A stretch of 64,000 bases of DNA from Gimesia fumaroli (GTDB lineage Bacteria; Planctomycetota; Planctomycetia; Planctomycetales; Planctomycetaceae). Within the stretch, counting starts at the first letter, position 1. Every line of letters begins with the position of its first letter. The DNA lies in the NCBI RefSeq assembly GCF_007754425.1, contig NZ_CP037452.1, forward strand, positions 806,001 to 870,000, given 5' to 3'. Both the position numbers and the translations under genes were made by a program. The notes under the pieces are model-generated. The model was not told the origin of the DNA, made no database searches, and saw only the letters and a list, made by a program, of their open reading frames with translations. Of this stretch, positions 33,443-43,200 are shown piece by piece.

Positions 33443-34723
33443 ATGGGCGAAACCCCTTTTTCAGAACCATTTATATACGAGAAGAGTCTGGTACGTTCAA
33501 TGCAATTTTTGCCTGTGGAAGAGCAATTGGCTGTCATCCGTCGTGGTGTTGAGAAGATCGTTCCTGAACAGGAACTGGCGGAAAAATTGAAATGGAGTCG
33601 GGACACCGAAACCCCTCTGCGGGTGAAATACGGGATTGACCCCACAGGGATAGACCTCCATCTAGGACATACAGTTCCCATGAGAAAGATGCGCCAGTTT
33701 CAGGAACTGGGGCATCAGGCCGTCATTATTATCGGAAATTACACAGCCCTCGTAGGAGATCCCAGTGGCCGGGACGAAACCCGGGCGCGTCTCACCGCCG
33801 AGCAGGTGGAAGCAAATGCGATTGATTATCTCAATCAGGTTGGCAAAGTCATAGATCTGGAACATGCCGAGGTTGTTCGCAACGGCGACTGGTTCAGCAA
33901 AATGAATTTTGCCGAAATTTTGGAGCTCTGCAGCAAAGTCACCATCGCGCAGTTGTTGACCCGTGATGATTTTTCCAAGCGATATCGTGAAGAAGCGGCC
34001 ATTTATCTGCACGAATGTCTGTACCCGATCATGCAGGCCTGGGATTCGGTTGAAATTAAAGCAGACATTGAACTGGGGGGCACTGAGCAGCTCTACTCAT
34101 TCATGCTGGCCCGCGATCTGCAGAAAGATCAAGGGCTGAAGCAGCAGGTGAGTGTGATGTCACCGATCCTGGTCGGCACCGATGGTGTACGCCGGATGGG
34201 CAAGAGCCTGGGGAATTACATCGGTATCAGCGAAGCTCCCTATGAGAAGATGAAAAAATTCATGCAGCTTTCGGATGACAGTATGCCGATGTTTTACGAA
34301 CTCTTAACGGATTTTCCTCTTGAGGATGTGAAGACCATTCTGCAAGGGCACCCCAAAGAGGCCAAGGTTCGACTGGCGAAAACGATTATCACCGAGTACC
34401 ACGATGCCAGTGCTGCTGACGAAGCGGCCGAACGCTGGCAGCGAGAGATCGGTTCGGGCGGGATGCCTTCTGAGATTCCGGTCGCGCAGATTTCAAAGTC
34501 GGAATTAAATGATGATGGGACATTGCCAGCGGCGAATTTATTGAAACAGGCGGGGTTGTGTGATTCGACCAGTAATGCCCGGCGTTCGATCCAACAGGGT
34601 GGAGCCAAGATGGGCGAAGAGAAACAAAAAATCGAAACCCATGATCAGGCAATTCCGGTCGAAAACGGGCTTCTGCTGTGGGTGGGTAAAAAACGATTCT
34701 GTCAGGTCGAACTGGTAGATTAA
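33443..34723 (+). CDS. tyrS: Tyrosyl-tRNA synthetase
   Basis: 426 residues. The class I catalytic domain has the HIGH-type motif in GIDLHLGHTVPM, a TyrRS core with EAAIYLHECLYPIMQAWDS and GGTEQLYSFMLARDLQ, and the second signature as RRMGKSLGNYIGI: the usual KMSKS reads RMGKS, keeping only the second Lys and last Ser. The C-terminus is an S4 RNA-binding domain (NARRSIQQGGAKM). It charges tRNA-Tyr in the cytoplasm. The start is uncertain: ATG 33443 is the first in the frame, while ATG 33500 begins MQFLPVEEQLAV, nearer the usual family N-terminus. Neither has a strong ribosome binding site. Confidence 0.93.
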   Translation: MGETPFSEPFIYEKSLVRSMQFLPVEEQLAVIRRGVEKIVPEQELAEKLKWSRDTETPLRVKYGIDPTGIDLHLGHTVPMRKMRQFQELGHQAVIIIGNYTALVGDPSGRDETRARLTAEQVEANAIDYLNQVGKVIDLEHAEVVRNGDWFSKMNFAEILELCSKVTIAQLLTRDDFSKRYREEAAIYLHECLYPIMQAWDSVEIKADIELGGTEQLYSFMLARDLQKDQGLKQQVSVMSPILVGTDGVRRMGKSLGNYIGISEAPYEKMKKFMQLSDDSMPMFYELLTDFPLEDVKTILQGHPKEAKVRLAKTIITEYHDASAADEAAERWQREIGSGGMPSEIPVAQISKSELNDDGTLPAANLLKQAGLCDSTSNARRSIQQGGAKMGEEKQKIETHDQAIPVENGLLLWVGKKRFCQVELVD

Positions 34724-34917
34724 GATTGTTTTGTGCTGTGCCTGCCCGGTTTAGGGGGCAAACAGGGGAAATGATTCCGCGCGCATTGCATTCGCCGACA
34801 ATTCTTCGTAAAACGTTGGTTGAGCTGCTTTGTTAAGATACTTTATGTTCTCGGATCCCATGTTTAATATCGGGAGAGACATTCACTTTTATTGACGCAC
34901 TACAGGAAGCAACAGTT

Positions 34918-36003
34918 ATGGCAACAGGTTTTGGAATTGTCGGCTGTGGCATGATTTCGAATTTTCATGCAAAGGCCCTCGAAGAGATTCGGGGCGCCAA
35001 GCTGGTCGCCTGCTTTGATCGATTTGCAGGATCGGCTGATAAATTTGCAGAAGCGAATGGTTGCACGGCCTATCATGATTTAGATGAAATGCTGGCAGAT
35101 CCCGCAGTGGACGTCGTCAGTATCTGCACTCCCAGCGGTGCGCATATGGACCCGGCAGTCGCCGCAGCCAATGCCGGCAAGCACGTGGTTGTCGAAAAGC
35201 CGCTGGAGATTACGCTGAAGCGTTGCGATGCGATTATCGACGCCTGCAAGAAAAATAAAGTCAAACTGGCAACCATCATGCCGTCCCGCTTCGGAGCCGC
35301 GAATAAAGAATTGAAAAAAGCGATCGAGAAAGGTCGCTTCGGCAAACTGACGTTGGGTGATACCTACGTCAAATGGTGGCGAACTCAAGAATATTACGAC
35401 AGCGGCGGATGGCGTGGCACCTGGCAATTGGATGGGGGCGGCGCTTATATGAATCAGGCGATCCATAACGTCGACCTGTTATACTGGTTCATGGGTGACG
35501 TCGCCGATGTGAACGGTATGACCGGCACATTGGCACATAAACGCATCGAAGTGGAAGACACAGGCGTTGCGACGATTCGCTTCAAAAATGGTGCACTTGG
35601 TGTGATTGAAGCGACAACCAGCGTCTATCCTGGTCTGCTCAAGAAAACAGAAATCTCCGGTACCGAGGGAACTGTGATTATCGAGCAGGACGATGTCTTG
35701 CACTGGGAGTTCGCGAAAGAGAATACCCGCGACGAGAAAATTCGTACCGAGTTGGCAAAAAAGAGCGGCAACACCGGCGGCGCGAGTGACCCCTCGGCGA
35801 TTTCCTATGCAGGACATATGGAACAGTTGAAAGACTTAATCAAGTCGATCAAAACGGGCAAGAAACCTCTGGTTGACGGTAACGATGGTCGTAAGAGTGT
35901 GGAAATCATTCTGGCGATTTACCAGTCTTCCTGGACCGGAAAGCAGGTTTCACTCCCTTTGAAACGAGATCCAAAAATCCCGAAGACCTCAAAGAAAAAG
36001 TAA
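34918..36003 (+). CDS. Gfo/Idh/MocA-family oxidoreductase
   Basis: 361 residues. N-terminal Rossmann fold (GFGIVGCGMISNFHAKAL), DPAVDVVSICTPSGAH, then the canonical catalytic motif GKHVVVEKPLEIT with the EKP lysine intact, unlike the oxidoreductase at 21655-22770. The C-terminal domain includes DGGGAYMNQAIHNVDLLYW with the conserved His. It probably oxidises or reduces a sugar or cyclitol with NAD(P). It ends in a Lys-rich tail (PKIPKTSKKK) and is followed by a strong terminator, so it forms its own unit. Confidence 0.92.
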   Translation: MATGFGIVGCGMISNFHAKALEEIRGAKLVACFDRFAGSADKFAEANGCTAYHDLDEMLADPAVDVVSICTPSGAHMDPAVAAANAGKHVVVEKPLEITLKRCDAIIDACKKNKVKLATIMPSRFGAANKELKKAIEKGRFGKLTLGDTYVKWWRTQEYYDSGGWRGTWQLDGGGAYMNQAIHNVDLLYWFMGDVADVNGMTGTLAHKRIEVEDTGVATIRFKNGALGVIEATTSVYPGLLKKTEISGTEGTVIIEQDDVLHWEFAKENTRDEKIRTELAKKSGNTGGASDPSAISYAGHMEQLKDLIKSIKTGKKPLVDGNDGRKSVEIILAIYQSSWTGKQVSLPLKRDPKIPKTSKKK

Positions 36004-36029
36004 AACTGAAACAGACGTCAAACCGAAAA

Positions 36030-36063
36030 CAGGACGAGCTCTTCATGCTCGTCCTGTTTTTTT
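36030..36063 (+). terminator. Rho-independent terminator
   Basis: A perfect 10-bp stem (36030-36039 with 36047-36056, CAGGACGAGC / GCTCGTCCTG), seven-base loop and a run of seven T. It ends the Gfo/Idh/MocA gene. Confidence 0.9.
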
Positions 36064-36185
36064 ATGGGTTCTCTTCTCTGGTACGATGGGATTTGTAAAA
36101 AAATTGATATGATAGACAAAAGTTGCTTGAATGACTGTCTGAAGAGAGGGTTTCAATACCAACGGGACACTTTGGGGAGAATGCT

Positions 36186-37361
36186 ATGCGACTCGGCTTC
36201 AAGTATTTCATGTTGGTCACCGGGTTATTTTTTACAGGCATCCTGCATGCAGACGATGAGAACAAAGAGGCGAAATCCGAAGCCAAACCGTTTCTGACAG
36301 TGCAGTTGGTCGACGAACAGGGCAAACCAGTTGCGGGCGCACAGACGGGGATGTTTTCTATTTTCAAAGGCTTTAATGCCGCGCATGTCGCCGACTGGAA
36401 TTTTGGGCATTTCGAGCTTGAATCGGATTCCAATGGAATGCTTCAATTTTTCAATCCAGACAAATATCGCGGTATGGTCTATGCACGCCATGCCGGGCGG
36501 GGACTTGTTGCCGTCAAGCGTACGGATCTCATTCAGGACAAACAGTCGCCATTGGTCCTGAAGATGTATCCCGAATGTCATGTGACCTGGCAGATCAAAT
36601 GTAGCCAGCTGAAATCGAAAGGGAAAAAGCTCGGCCGGATTCGGGGAGTCAGTGCTTCGGAGAATCTGATGTGCCAATGGTGTAATGGGCCGGATTCGAC
36701 ACTTCATTTCTTTCTGCCACCAGGAGCGTTTACGATTGTGGGCCATGGGGCGCATATTAGTCCGGTTGAAAAATCAATCGTGATCAAGCTGGGGCAAACA
36801 GAATTCGATGCAGGAACAGCTGATGCTGATGCTAAAAAGTGGATTATGCTTGAAGGCAAGCCCGCTCCAGAAATAGTCGATGTCGTGGAATGGAAAAATG
36901 GACCGCCGGTTAAGCTATCAGAGTTACGCGGCAAAGTCGTTATTCTGGAGTTCTGGGGCTGGTGGTGCGGTCCTTGCGTTTACTCCGGGATTCCGGAACT
37001 CTTCAAATTACAAGACGAGTTTGCAAATGAAGACCTGGCGATTATCGGCATCCACACACCGTATGGTGAAGATGACGAGGTGACTTCGATCAAAGCGATG
37101 GATGAGAAGCTAACCAAGATACGAAAGAATATCTGGAAGGGGAGAGAGATTACGTTCCCGGTTGCACTCACCCGCCTGCGAAAATTACCCTACTCTCCGG
37201 GGGGAGAGCCGGTTGCGAATTCGAAAATGAGTGTCAATTACGGAATCAATGGCTTTCCGAGTTCCATCGTGATTGATCGTAATGGCAACGTTATCGGGAA
37301 AGTGGACTTGAGGGAAAAAGCAGGCCGTGAGAAACTGAGATCACTTCTGGAAGTAAAATAA
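36186..37361 (+). CDS. Secreted TlpA-like redoxin
   Basis: 391 residues. A signal peptide (MRLGFKYFMLVTGLFFTGILHA in parts: MRLGFKYFML, FFTGILHA) leads to about 200 residues of beta-rich sequence with a carboxypeptidase-regulatory-like start (TVQLVDEQGKPVAGAQ), then a thioredoxin/TlpA domain with active site WWCGPC (about residue 260) and cis-Pro region INGFPSSIVIDRNGNV. It should reduce or exchange disulfides in the periplasm, possibly for c-type cytochrome maturation or protein repair. GGGGAGA lies six bases before the ATG. Confidence 0.88.
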   Translation: MRLGFKYFMLVTGLFFTGILHADDENKEAKSEAKPFLTVQLVDEQGKPVAGAQTGMFSIFKGFNAAHVADWNFGHFELESDSNGMLQFFNPDKYRGMVYARHAGRGLVAVKRTDLIQDKQSPLVLKMYPECHVTWQIKCSQLKSKGKKLGRIRGVSASENLMCQWCNGPDSTLHFFLPPGAFTIVGHGAHISPVEKSIVIKLGQTEFDAGTADADAKKWIMLEGKPAPEIVDVVEWKNGPPVKLSELRGKVVILEFWGWWCGPCVYSGIPELFKLQDEFANEDLAIIGIHTPYGEDDEVTSIKAMDEKLTKIRKNIWKGREITFPVALTRLRKLPYSPGGEPVANSKMSVNYGINGFPSSIVIDRNGNVIGKVDLREKAGREKLRSLLEVK

Positions 37362-37380
37362 GAGGCTGCGCTCTGCCGGT

Positions 37381-38031
37381 CTAGCCTTCAGGATGCGCGG
37401 CGATCACCTGCTGTCGGTAGAGACGCATGATGGTGATAAAGCAGAGGAAGTCGTAGATGGTGTGCGTGGTGATCGGGATCAGCAGGTTCTGGGGTGAGAA
37501 AAAGACGAGCAGCAGGCTCAAGTAAACGCCCATCAGCGTGGCGACGATGACGTACAGACGTGTGATGGAGTGGACAATCCCAAATAACATGTTCGTGAAG
37601 ACGATGGCGAAGACAACGCCGTATTGAGTCGCCCATGACTGCAGGACGCCGCGAAACAGCATCTCTTCTCCCAAGCCGATAAAAATGCAGAGAATGAACA
37701 GTTCCAGAATCGAGCCGTGTTCAATCCGCGGGCCGAGCTCATCCAGCAGGAACTGTTTGATCTTTTGAAATGCAGCAATGCGCGTGCGGACGGCGAACAG
37801 AAAAAAGAGGAACATCGGCACCGCTGCTGCGACTCCGATGCCGAGGTCAGGCCAGCTCCAGTTCAGGTTTTGCAGCGGATCGACTCCCAGGACCCAGCCT
37901 ACGCCAAAGGCAATGACGATGAAACCGATTGAGAACAGGGAGCCGCCGAGGATGAAGAATTGTTGTTCTTGTGCGATCGTGTCTTCAATTTCTTCTTCAT
38001 CATCCGAATCATACATGAGGGGGCAGTTCAC
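37381..38031 (-). CDS. CPBP-family intramembrane metalloprotease
   Basis: 216 residues with about six membrane segments after an acidic N-terminal tail (DSDDEEEIEDT). The three CPBP (CAAX protease/Rce1-like) motifs are present: EEMLFRG with the Glu pair, FGIVHS with the His, and a late THTIYDFLCF with another His. Such proteins cleave substrates in the membrane or act in bacteriocin self-immunity. An ATG at residue 6 (MYDSDDEEE) is an alternative start. The substrate is unknown. Confidence 0.88.
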   Translation of the reverse strand: MNCPLMYDSDDEEEIEDTIAQEQQFFILGGSLFSIGFIVIAFGVGWVLGVDPLQNLNWSWPDLGIGVAAAVPMFLFFLFAVRTRIAAFQKIKQFLLDELGPRIEHGSILELFILCIFIGLGEEMLFRGVLQSWATQYGVVFAIVFTNMLFGIVHSITRLYVIVATLMGVYLSLLLVFFSPQNLLIPITTHTIYDFLCFITIMRLYRQQVIAAHPEG

Positions 38032-38302
38032 TCTCTATCAATGGAATTTTCTTAATTATAGCACTGAATGGGGGGAATCCAAATCTGGCAGGCCTAACCA
38101 GGGTTGCCAGGTTTTCCTGTTTTATCTGGTGGGCTACTGTTTCAAAACTGCATCTTGCAGAAACTCACCATCTCGAATACATTTTCCCAATCTTAACAGG
38201 ATGTTTTGTGAATAGCAGGCTTCTCAGCAGTCAGTGTCTGAGATTGCCGCTGGTTTCTGTTTCCGCAGTTTACTCTTTTCTTCATGAAGCGGTAGTGCAA
38301 GG

Positions 38303-39352
38303 ATGCTGCACCGTTTACGTCAATGGCTCTGCCCTGACTTGGCGATCGATCTGGGAACGGCGAATACCATCGTCGCGATCCAGGGCGAGGGGATTGCGCT
38401 GGACGAACCCTCGGTGGTGGCGCTGCATAAGGGAAGCCGGAAGATTCTGGGAAAAGGAACTGCAGTCGGAAAACTGGCTAAGCAGATGCTGGGCCGCACA
38501 CCCGACAGCATCATTGCCGTCCGTCCTCTCAAAGAGGGTGTGATCACCGACTTCGAACTCTGCGAGTCGATGCTGCGTTATTTCATTCACAAGGCCCGCC
38601 ATCATTCGCGCGGACTGAGACCACGTGTGGTGATTGCGGTACCAGGCAGTATTACACCGGTAGAAAAACGCGCTGTCTTCAATAGCGCGGAACGCGCAGG
38701 CGCGGGACGTGTCTATCTGATTGAAGAATCGAAGGCGGCCGGAATTGGTGCCGGTTTACCGATTTCCGAACCGATGGCCAGTATGGTCTGTGACATTGGT
38801 GGCGGGACCAGTGAAGTTGCCATCATGAGTCTGGGCGATACCGTCGTCAGCAATTCGGTTCGGATTGGCGGCGATAAATGCGATGAAGCCATTGTGGAAT
38901 ATATGAAACAGCATTTTTCATTGCGGATGGGCGTGCAGACAGCAGAAGAACTCAAATTGGAACTGGGAAGCGCGTATCCGCTGGAGCAGGAATTGACGGG
39001 CGAAGTCAAAGGCCTGGATATCATCAGCAGTATTCCCCGGAAAGCCATCGTGACCAGCGAAGAACTTCGGGACGCGCTGCACGGACCTTTGGAAGCAATT
39101 TTGAATTGTTGTAAGCAGACCATTGAACAATGTAAGCCGGAGCTGGTGGCGGATCTGGCGGATAACGGAATGGTGCTGACTGGCGGCGGCTCTTTGCTGC
39201 GGGGGCTTGATCATTACATGACCGAGCAATTGGGAATTCCGGTACGCGTAGATGAAGATCCGTTGCGGACTGTGGCGCGGGGAACTGCGATTTGCCTGGA
39301 ACACCTGAGTCAGTGGCGACACGCCTTCGATAATGGTGAAGGCGACTTTTAA
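38303..39352 (+). CDS. mreB: Rod-shape-determining actin homologue MreB
   Basis: 349 residues, standard length. Actin-fold phosphate 1 motif DLAIDLGTANTIVAI, phosphate 2 DIGGGTSEVAIMSLG and the adenosine motif TGGGSLLRGLD are all present, along with VPGSITPVEKRAV. It polymerises under the inner membrane and guides wall synthesis. It opens the operon mreB-mreC-mreD-mrdA, whose gaps are 18, 15 and 45 bases. The ATG at 38303 has only a weak site (CAAGG) directly upstream. An MreB operon together with PBP2 implies a peptidoglycan wall, as now established for planctomycetes. Confidence 0.95.
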   Translation: MLHRLRQWLCPDLAIDLGTANTIVAIQGEGIALDEPSVVALHKGSRKILGKGTAVGKLAKQMLGRTPDSIIAVRPLKEGVITDFELCESMLRYFIHKARHHSRGLRPRVVIAVPGSITPVEKRAVFNSAERAGAGRVYLIEESKAAGIGAGLPISEPMASMVCDIGGGTSEVAIMSLGDTVVSNSVRIGGDKCDEAIVEYMKQHFSLRMGVQTAEELKLELGSAYPLEQELTGEVKGLDIISSIPRKAIVTSEELRDALHGPLEAILNCCKQTIEQCKPELVADLADNGMVLTGGGSLLRGLDHYMTEQLGIPVRVDEDPLRTVARGTAICLEHLSQWRHAFDNGEGDF

Positions 39353-39370
39353 AGGGACGGGCCGTAGTTT

Positions 39371-40336
39371 ATGAAACGCGAGACGCGCTCATCGGAGATC
39401 AAGCTGGTATTGCTGTCGATACTGACCGGGATCGGCCTGTATCTGGTGCCGTCTGCTTATTCGAGCCGCGTCTACAATCTGGTTCGTGATGCTGCCAAAC
39501 CGGGGCTGGTTCTGGTTCAACAGATCAAAGACTGGGAGTTTCCTGCTGCGAAAGAAACACAGCAAGCGTCTCTGGTTCAACAGCTCGAAGCGAAATTGTC
39601 GGAAGCGGAGCAGGCAAACCGGCGGCTTGAGTTACAGACACTGCAGTTGTCTGAAGAACTTGAGCAACTGAAGCAAACAGGGGCTCCCGACTATCAATCG
39701 CAGGCGGGCGAACGTCTGCTGGTGCCTGATCTGATCTCTGCTCATATTTTAGGAGAATCATCAATCGCCCTGTTAAGAGAGGGGCAACTACTGAATCAAG
39801 GGCGTGTGCAGGGAGTCCTGGAGTCTTCGTTCGTGCTGCAGTCCGATTTGCCGTTGATTGATCAAGGGGCGATGCAGGGGGTGAAAGTCGGATATTCACT
39901 CTACGCCGGTAAGACGGTGATTGGAAAAATCAGCGAAGTCGGACGCTGGACGAGCAGTCTGATCCCGATCACGTCGGTGAAGTATCGCGGATCGGCGCGG
40001 ATTGCCCGCAAGACGGACCAGGGACTGCAGTGGGGCACTGATGGAATTCTCGTTGGTCTGGGGGAAGGGAAATGCCAGTTAATGCAGATTCCTCCCACCG
40101 AATCAATTCAGGTGGGACAGGAAGTGTATACGGGAGAAGTCGATCGGGAACTGCCACTGAATATGCAATCGACTTTGGGGCAGCCGATGTATTACGGCCG
40201 TGTGATTGAAGCCGAACTTCCCCGAGGCGCCCCTTACTGGAAAATTATCGTTGAGCCGGCGGTCACACTTTCGGATGTCAAACAGGTGAGTGTACTCCGG
40301 CAGATTGTGAACCCGCGACGAATGTTAACGAACTGA
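39371..40336 (+). CDS. mreC: Rod-shape-determining protein MreC
   Basis: 321 residues. One N-terminal membrane segment (IKLVLLSILTGIGLYLVPSA), a coiled coil (about 65-110, rich in Leu/Glu/Gln), then the paired beta-barrel MreC domain with VPDLISAHILGE, IDQGAMQGVKVGYSLYAGKTVIGKI (in parts) and the end VKQVSVLRQI. It links MreB to PBP2 in the periplasm. It is 18 bases downstream of mreB. Confidence 0.93.
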   Translation: MKRETRSSEIKLVLLSILTGIGLYLVPSAYSSRVYNLVRDAAKPGLVLVQQIKDWEFPAAKETQQASLVQQLEAKLSEAEQANRRLELQTLQLSEELEQLKQTGAPDYQSQAGERLLVPDLISAHILGESSIALLREGQLLNQGRVQGVLESSFVLQSDLPLIDQGAMQGVKVGYSLYAGKTVIGKISEVGRWTSSLIPITSVKYRGSARIARKTDQGLQWGTDGILVGLGEGKCQLMQIPPTESIQVGQEVYTGEVDRELPLNMQSTLGQPMYYGRVIEAELPRGAPYWKIIVEPAVTLSDVKQVSVLRQIVNPRRMLTN

Positions 40337-40351
40337 GGAAGGAACGAACCC

Positions 40352-40891
40352 GTGAAATTTTTCAGTTTATTGATCTTTGGTTATCTCATGTTGATCGTTC
40401 AAATCAGCTTTGTGCCCAGTGCAACCATTGCAGGGAGTCATCCCAACCTGCTGCTGTTGGTATTGTGCTTTGCTTTGTTCTGGTACCGTGATGCGCGGGG
40501 GTTTGTCTGGGCGATTGTGACCGGACTCATCTGTGAAACCTTCGATGCGGCGATTCCGGGTACGGGCATTTTATTACTGACGGGGTTAATCTGGCTGGCG
40601 TACCGTATCCAGATTCATTTTCAGATCCGTTCGCTGTTCAGTCGCTTTGTGCTAATGGCGGTATTTGCATTTACCTTTGATAGTTTGTTTCAAATCTTGA
40701 ATCACCTCGAAACGAACGTCTTACCCGAGCTGACGACATTGATACAGCAGGCAGCAGGCAATGCCCTGTATACAGCGGTGGCAGGGCTTACTCTTCTCAT
40801 CTCGTTCAAACTCGTTCTGCGGCTGGTTCCCTTTGATTTTGAGCAGAATCTGCATCAGGGGACCGGGTATGAAAGCCGCTACTCCCACTGA
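40352..40891 (+). CDS. mreD: Rod-shape-determining protein MreD
   Basis: 179 residues, starting with GTG, with five or six membrane segments. Weak direct similarity is normal for MreD, but the pattern PNLLLLVLCFALFWYRDARGFVWAIVTG (in parts), position between mreC and the PBP2 gene and size fit. It is the membrane partner of MreBC. AGGAAGGA precedes the GTG by about eight bases. Confidence 0.85.
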   Translation: MKFFSLLIFGYLMLIVQISFVPSATIAGSHPNLLLLVLCFALFWYRDARGFVWAIVTGLICETFDAAIPGTGILLLTGLIWLAYRIQIHFQIRSLFSRFVLMAVFAFTFDSLFQILNHLETNVLPELTTLIQQAAGNALYTAVAGLTLLISFKLVLRLVPFDFEQNLHQGTGYESRYSH

Positions 40892-40936
40892 TTGTGTTTC
40901 CCTTCCAGATCTTCCTCAGAGTAACTTTTTATTCCC

Positions 40937-43189
40937 ATGCGAAATCGGCCCGGTAATGATCATCTGAGTTCAGAAAACGATGCAAGAGGGCAGTCGTTTC
41001 AGGTGGATCGTCTACCCGGCGTGCGGGTCTTCCTGCTGGGTTTGATCCTGATTGCTCCGTTTTTGGCGGTGAGTGGGCGTCTGCTGTTTATTCAGTTGAT
41101 GAATGCAGAGCATTTTTATTCTCAATTTGGTCGCACGACCGAATCGTTTGAAATAATTCCCAGTCGCGATGGGCGGATTGTATCCATTGATGGCCGTGTA
41201 TTAGCGATGGATGTCGAGCGTTTTGATCTGCAGGCGCATTATCGCTGGCTGGAAGAACCGCCAAACAAACGCTGGTTAAAACAGCAGGCATTGATGCTTC
41301 TGGAACCCGTCGATCGTCGTAAACAAGATAAGGTCGACGCTGCCAAAGAACAGGTGCTGGCGCGCCGTCAGCAACTCTGGGATGAGTTGGCACTGGTGAT
41401 GCATTCGACCTCAGATGAGTTAACAGAGTCGCGCCAGCAAATTCAACAACGGGTGGAGACAATCATTGAAAGCGTAAATCAGCGTGCGTTGAGCAAACAA
41501 ATGACATCGCAATCTGTGAACACGTCTACGGAATCTAATACGGCCGATGCCCAAGATCGCCTGACTTCATTCTGGAACTTTTTGAAAGAGACACTGACGC
41601 GGCCTCCCCGTCGTCCGCAACGCGATCGGATCGTGGTGCGCGAGGAACTTGATTATCACACGATTACATCAGGTATCCCACGCGAAATTGCGTTGGCCAT
41701 TTCGGCACATCCGGAGCGATTTCCAGGAATCAATATTCAAATCGCGACATTGCGTGAATATCCGCAGAAGACGATCGCCCCGCATGAAATCGGCATTCGT
41801 CATCGCATTGATGAAAAGATGCTGGCTGCTCGTAAGCAACGGTTCCCGGAAGGAGATCCGCTCGATTACCGTGAGGGAGATCGGATCGGCAAGATGGGGG
41901 TTGAGCGAACATACGACCGTTATTTACGTGGGTTGCGCGGGTTGAAACGGGTCGTCAAAAATCGGCAGGGAGAGATCATTCGTACCGAGGTAATTCGCGA
42001 GCCCAAGTCGGGCGATGATGTTGTACTGACTTTGAATACACAGATTCAGGGGCAGACTCAGGAGTTGCTGGATCAGACTTTGGCCGATTTACAACGGCCG
42101 GCAGATGAGAAAACGGAGACTACGCTTGATGTTTCCTCGGGCGGTTGTGTGGTGGTATTGGATGTGCGAACTGGTGCGATTGTCGCGACCGCGTCTGCAC
42201 CGCGCTACGATTTAAACCTGTTACTGAGTCCTTCGCCTGAAGAGTGGCAGGCTGTGCTGAATAATCCCAAGCGTCCCTTGTTTCCGCGGGCGACTCAGAT
42301 GATGCTGCCTCCCGGTTCGACATTCAAGACGCTGACTTCAATCGCACTGCTGGAAAGTGGCAAGATTGATCCGGATGAATATTATGCCTGTCGCGGCTAT
42401 CTGGATCGTCCTGATCGGCACCGCGATTATATTTATCGGCACTATGGTGTTGGGCACAACGATATTAATTTGACGCAGGCGTTATGCCAATCGTGTAACG
42501 TGTATTTCTTTCAGGCCGCCCGTACAATGGGACCGGAACTGATTTGTCATTGGGCCAGTCAACTGGGCTTTGGCAAACCGACGGGCATCGACATTCCAGG
42601 CGAACGAGGCGGGCACTTGCCTGATCCTTCCACCAAAAAGAAAAAAGGGAGTTCGCCCTGGTATCCCGGCGATACGCTGGGAATCGCCATTGGTCAGTCG
42701 CGTTTGACGGTAACTCCGTTACAGATTGCCCGCCTGATGGCGGTGGTGGCGAATGACGGAGAACTGATTGTGCCACATCTGGGGCACAGTATTGTGCCTT
42801 CCGCAGAATCATCCACGACCACGCGGCAGATGATTTCACATCCGCGTCGCTATGTAAGTGGCATTCATCCCGGGACATTGGAGCGGGTTCGTGAAGGGTT
42901 AATCGATGTGGTCGCTCATCCACGCGGAACAGGTTACAAAACCGTGAGGATGAAAGAAATCAGCATTGCCGGTAAGACGGGAACGGCGGAAACCGGTGGC
43001 GGAAAAAATGACCATGCCTGGTTTGCGGGTTTTGTACCTGCAGAGCGACCGAAGTACGCCTTTGCGGTGGTGATTGAACACGGCGGCTCAGGCAGTCGCG
43101 TAGCGGGTCCCGTGGCGCAAAAACTGGTTCGGCTAATGTTGGATGCCGGCTTGTTGGCTCCCACAGCCGGCAAACTGCAGGCAAACTGA
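40937..43189 (+). CDS. mrdA: Penicillin-binding protein 2 (transpeptidase)
   Basis: 750 residues, longer than the usual 620-640. A membrane anchor (about 30-50), the dimerisation domain start (IIPSRDGRIVSIDGRVLA), then a low-similarity insertion of about 130 residues (about 110-240, Gln/Arg/Glu-rich and likely helical) before the dimerisation domain continues. The transpeptidase motifs are intact: STFK (PPGSTFKTL) with the active Ser, SCN (QSCNVYFFQ) and KTG (IAGKTGTAETG). It cross-links peptidoglycan during elongation. It closes the mre operon. No rodA follows; the next gene is convergent. Confidence 0.94.
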   Translation: MRNRPGNDHLSSENDARGQSFQVDRLPGVRVFLLGLILIAPFLAVSGRLLFIQLMNAEHFYSQFGRTTESFEIIPSRDGRIVSIDGRVLAMDVERFDLQAHYRWLEEPPNKRWLKQQALMLLEPVDRRKQDKVDAAKEQVLARRQQLWDELALVMHSTSDELTESRQQIQQRVETIIESVNQRALSKQMTSQSVNTSTESNTADAQDRLTSFWNFLKETLTRPPRRPQRDRIVVREELDYHTITSGIPREIALAISAHPERFPGINIQIATLREYPQKTIAPHEIGIRHRIDEKMLAARKQRFPEGDPLDYREGDRIGKMGVERTYDRYLRGLRGLKRVVKNRQGEIIRTEVIREPKSGDDVVLTLNTQIQGQTQELLDQTLADLQRPADEKTETTLDVSSGGCVVVLDVRTGAIVATASAPRYDLNLLLSPSPEEWQAVLNNPKRPLFPRATQMMLPPGSTFKTLTSIALLESGKIDPDEYYACRGYLDRPDRHRDYIYRHYGVGHNDINLTQALCQSCNVYFFQAARTMGPELICHWASQLGFGKPTGIDIPGERGGHLPDPSTKKKKGSSPWYPGDTLGIAIGQSRLTVTPLQIARLMAVVANDGELIVPHLGHSIVPSAESSTTTRQMISHPRRYVSGIHPGTLERVREGLIDVVAHPRGTGYKTVRMKEISIAGKTGTAETGGGKNDHAWFAGFVPAERPKYAFAVVIEHGGSGSRVAGPVAQKLVRLMLDAGLLAPTAGKLQAN

Positions 43190-43200
43190 GTCTCTCAGAT

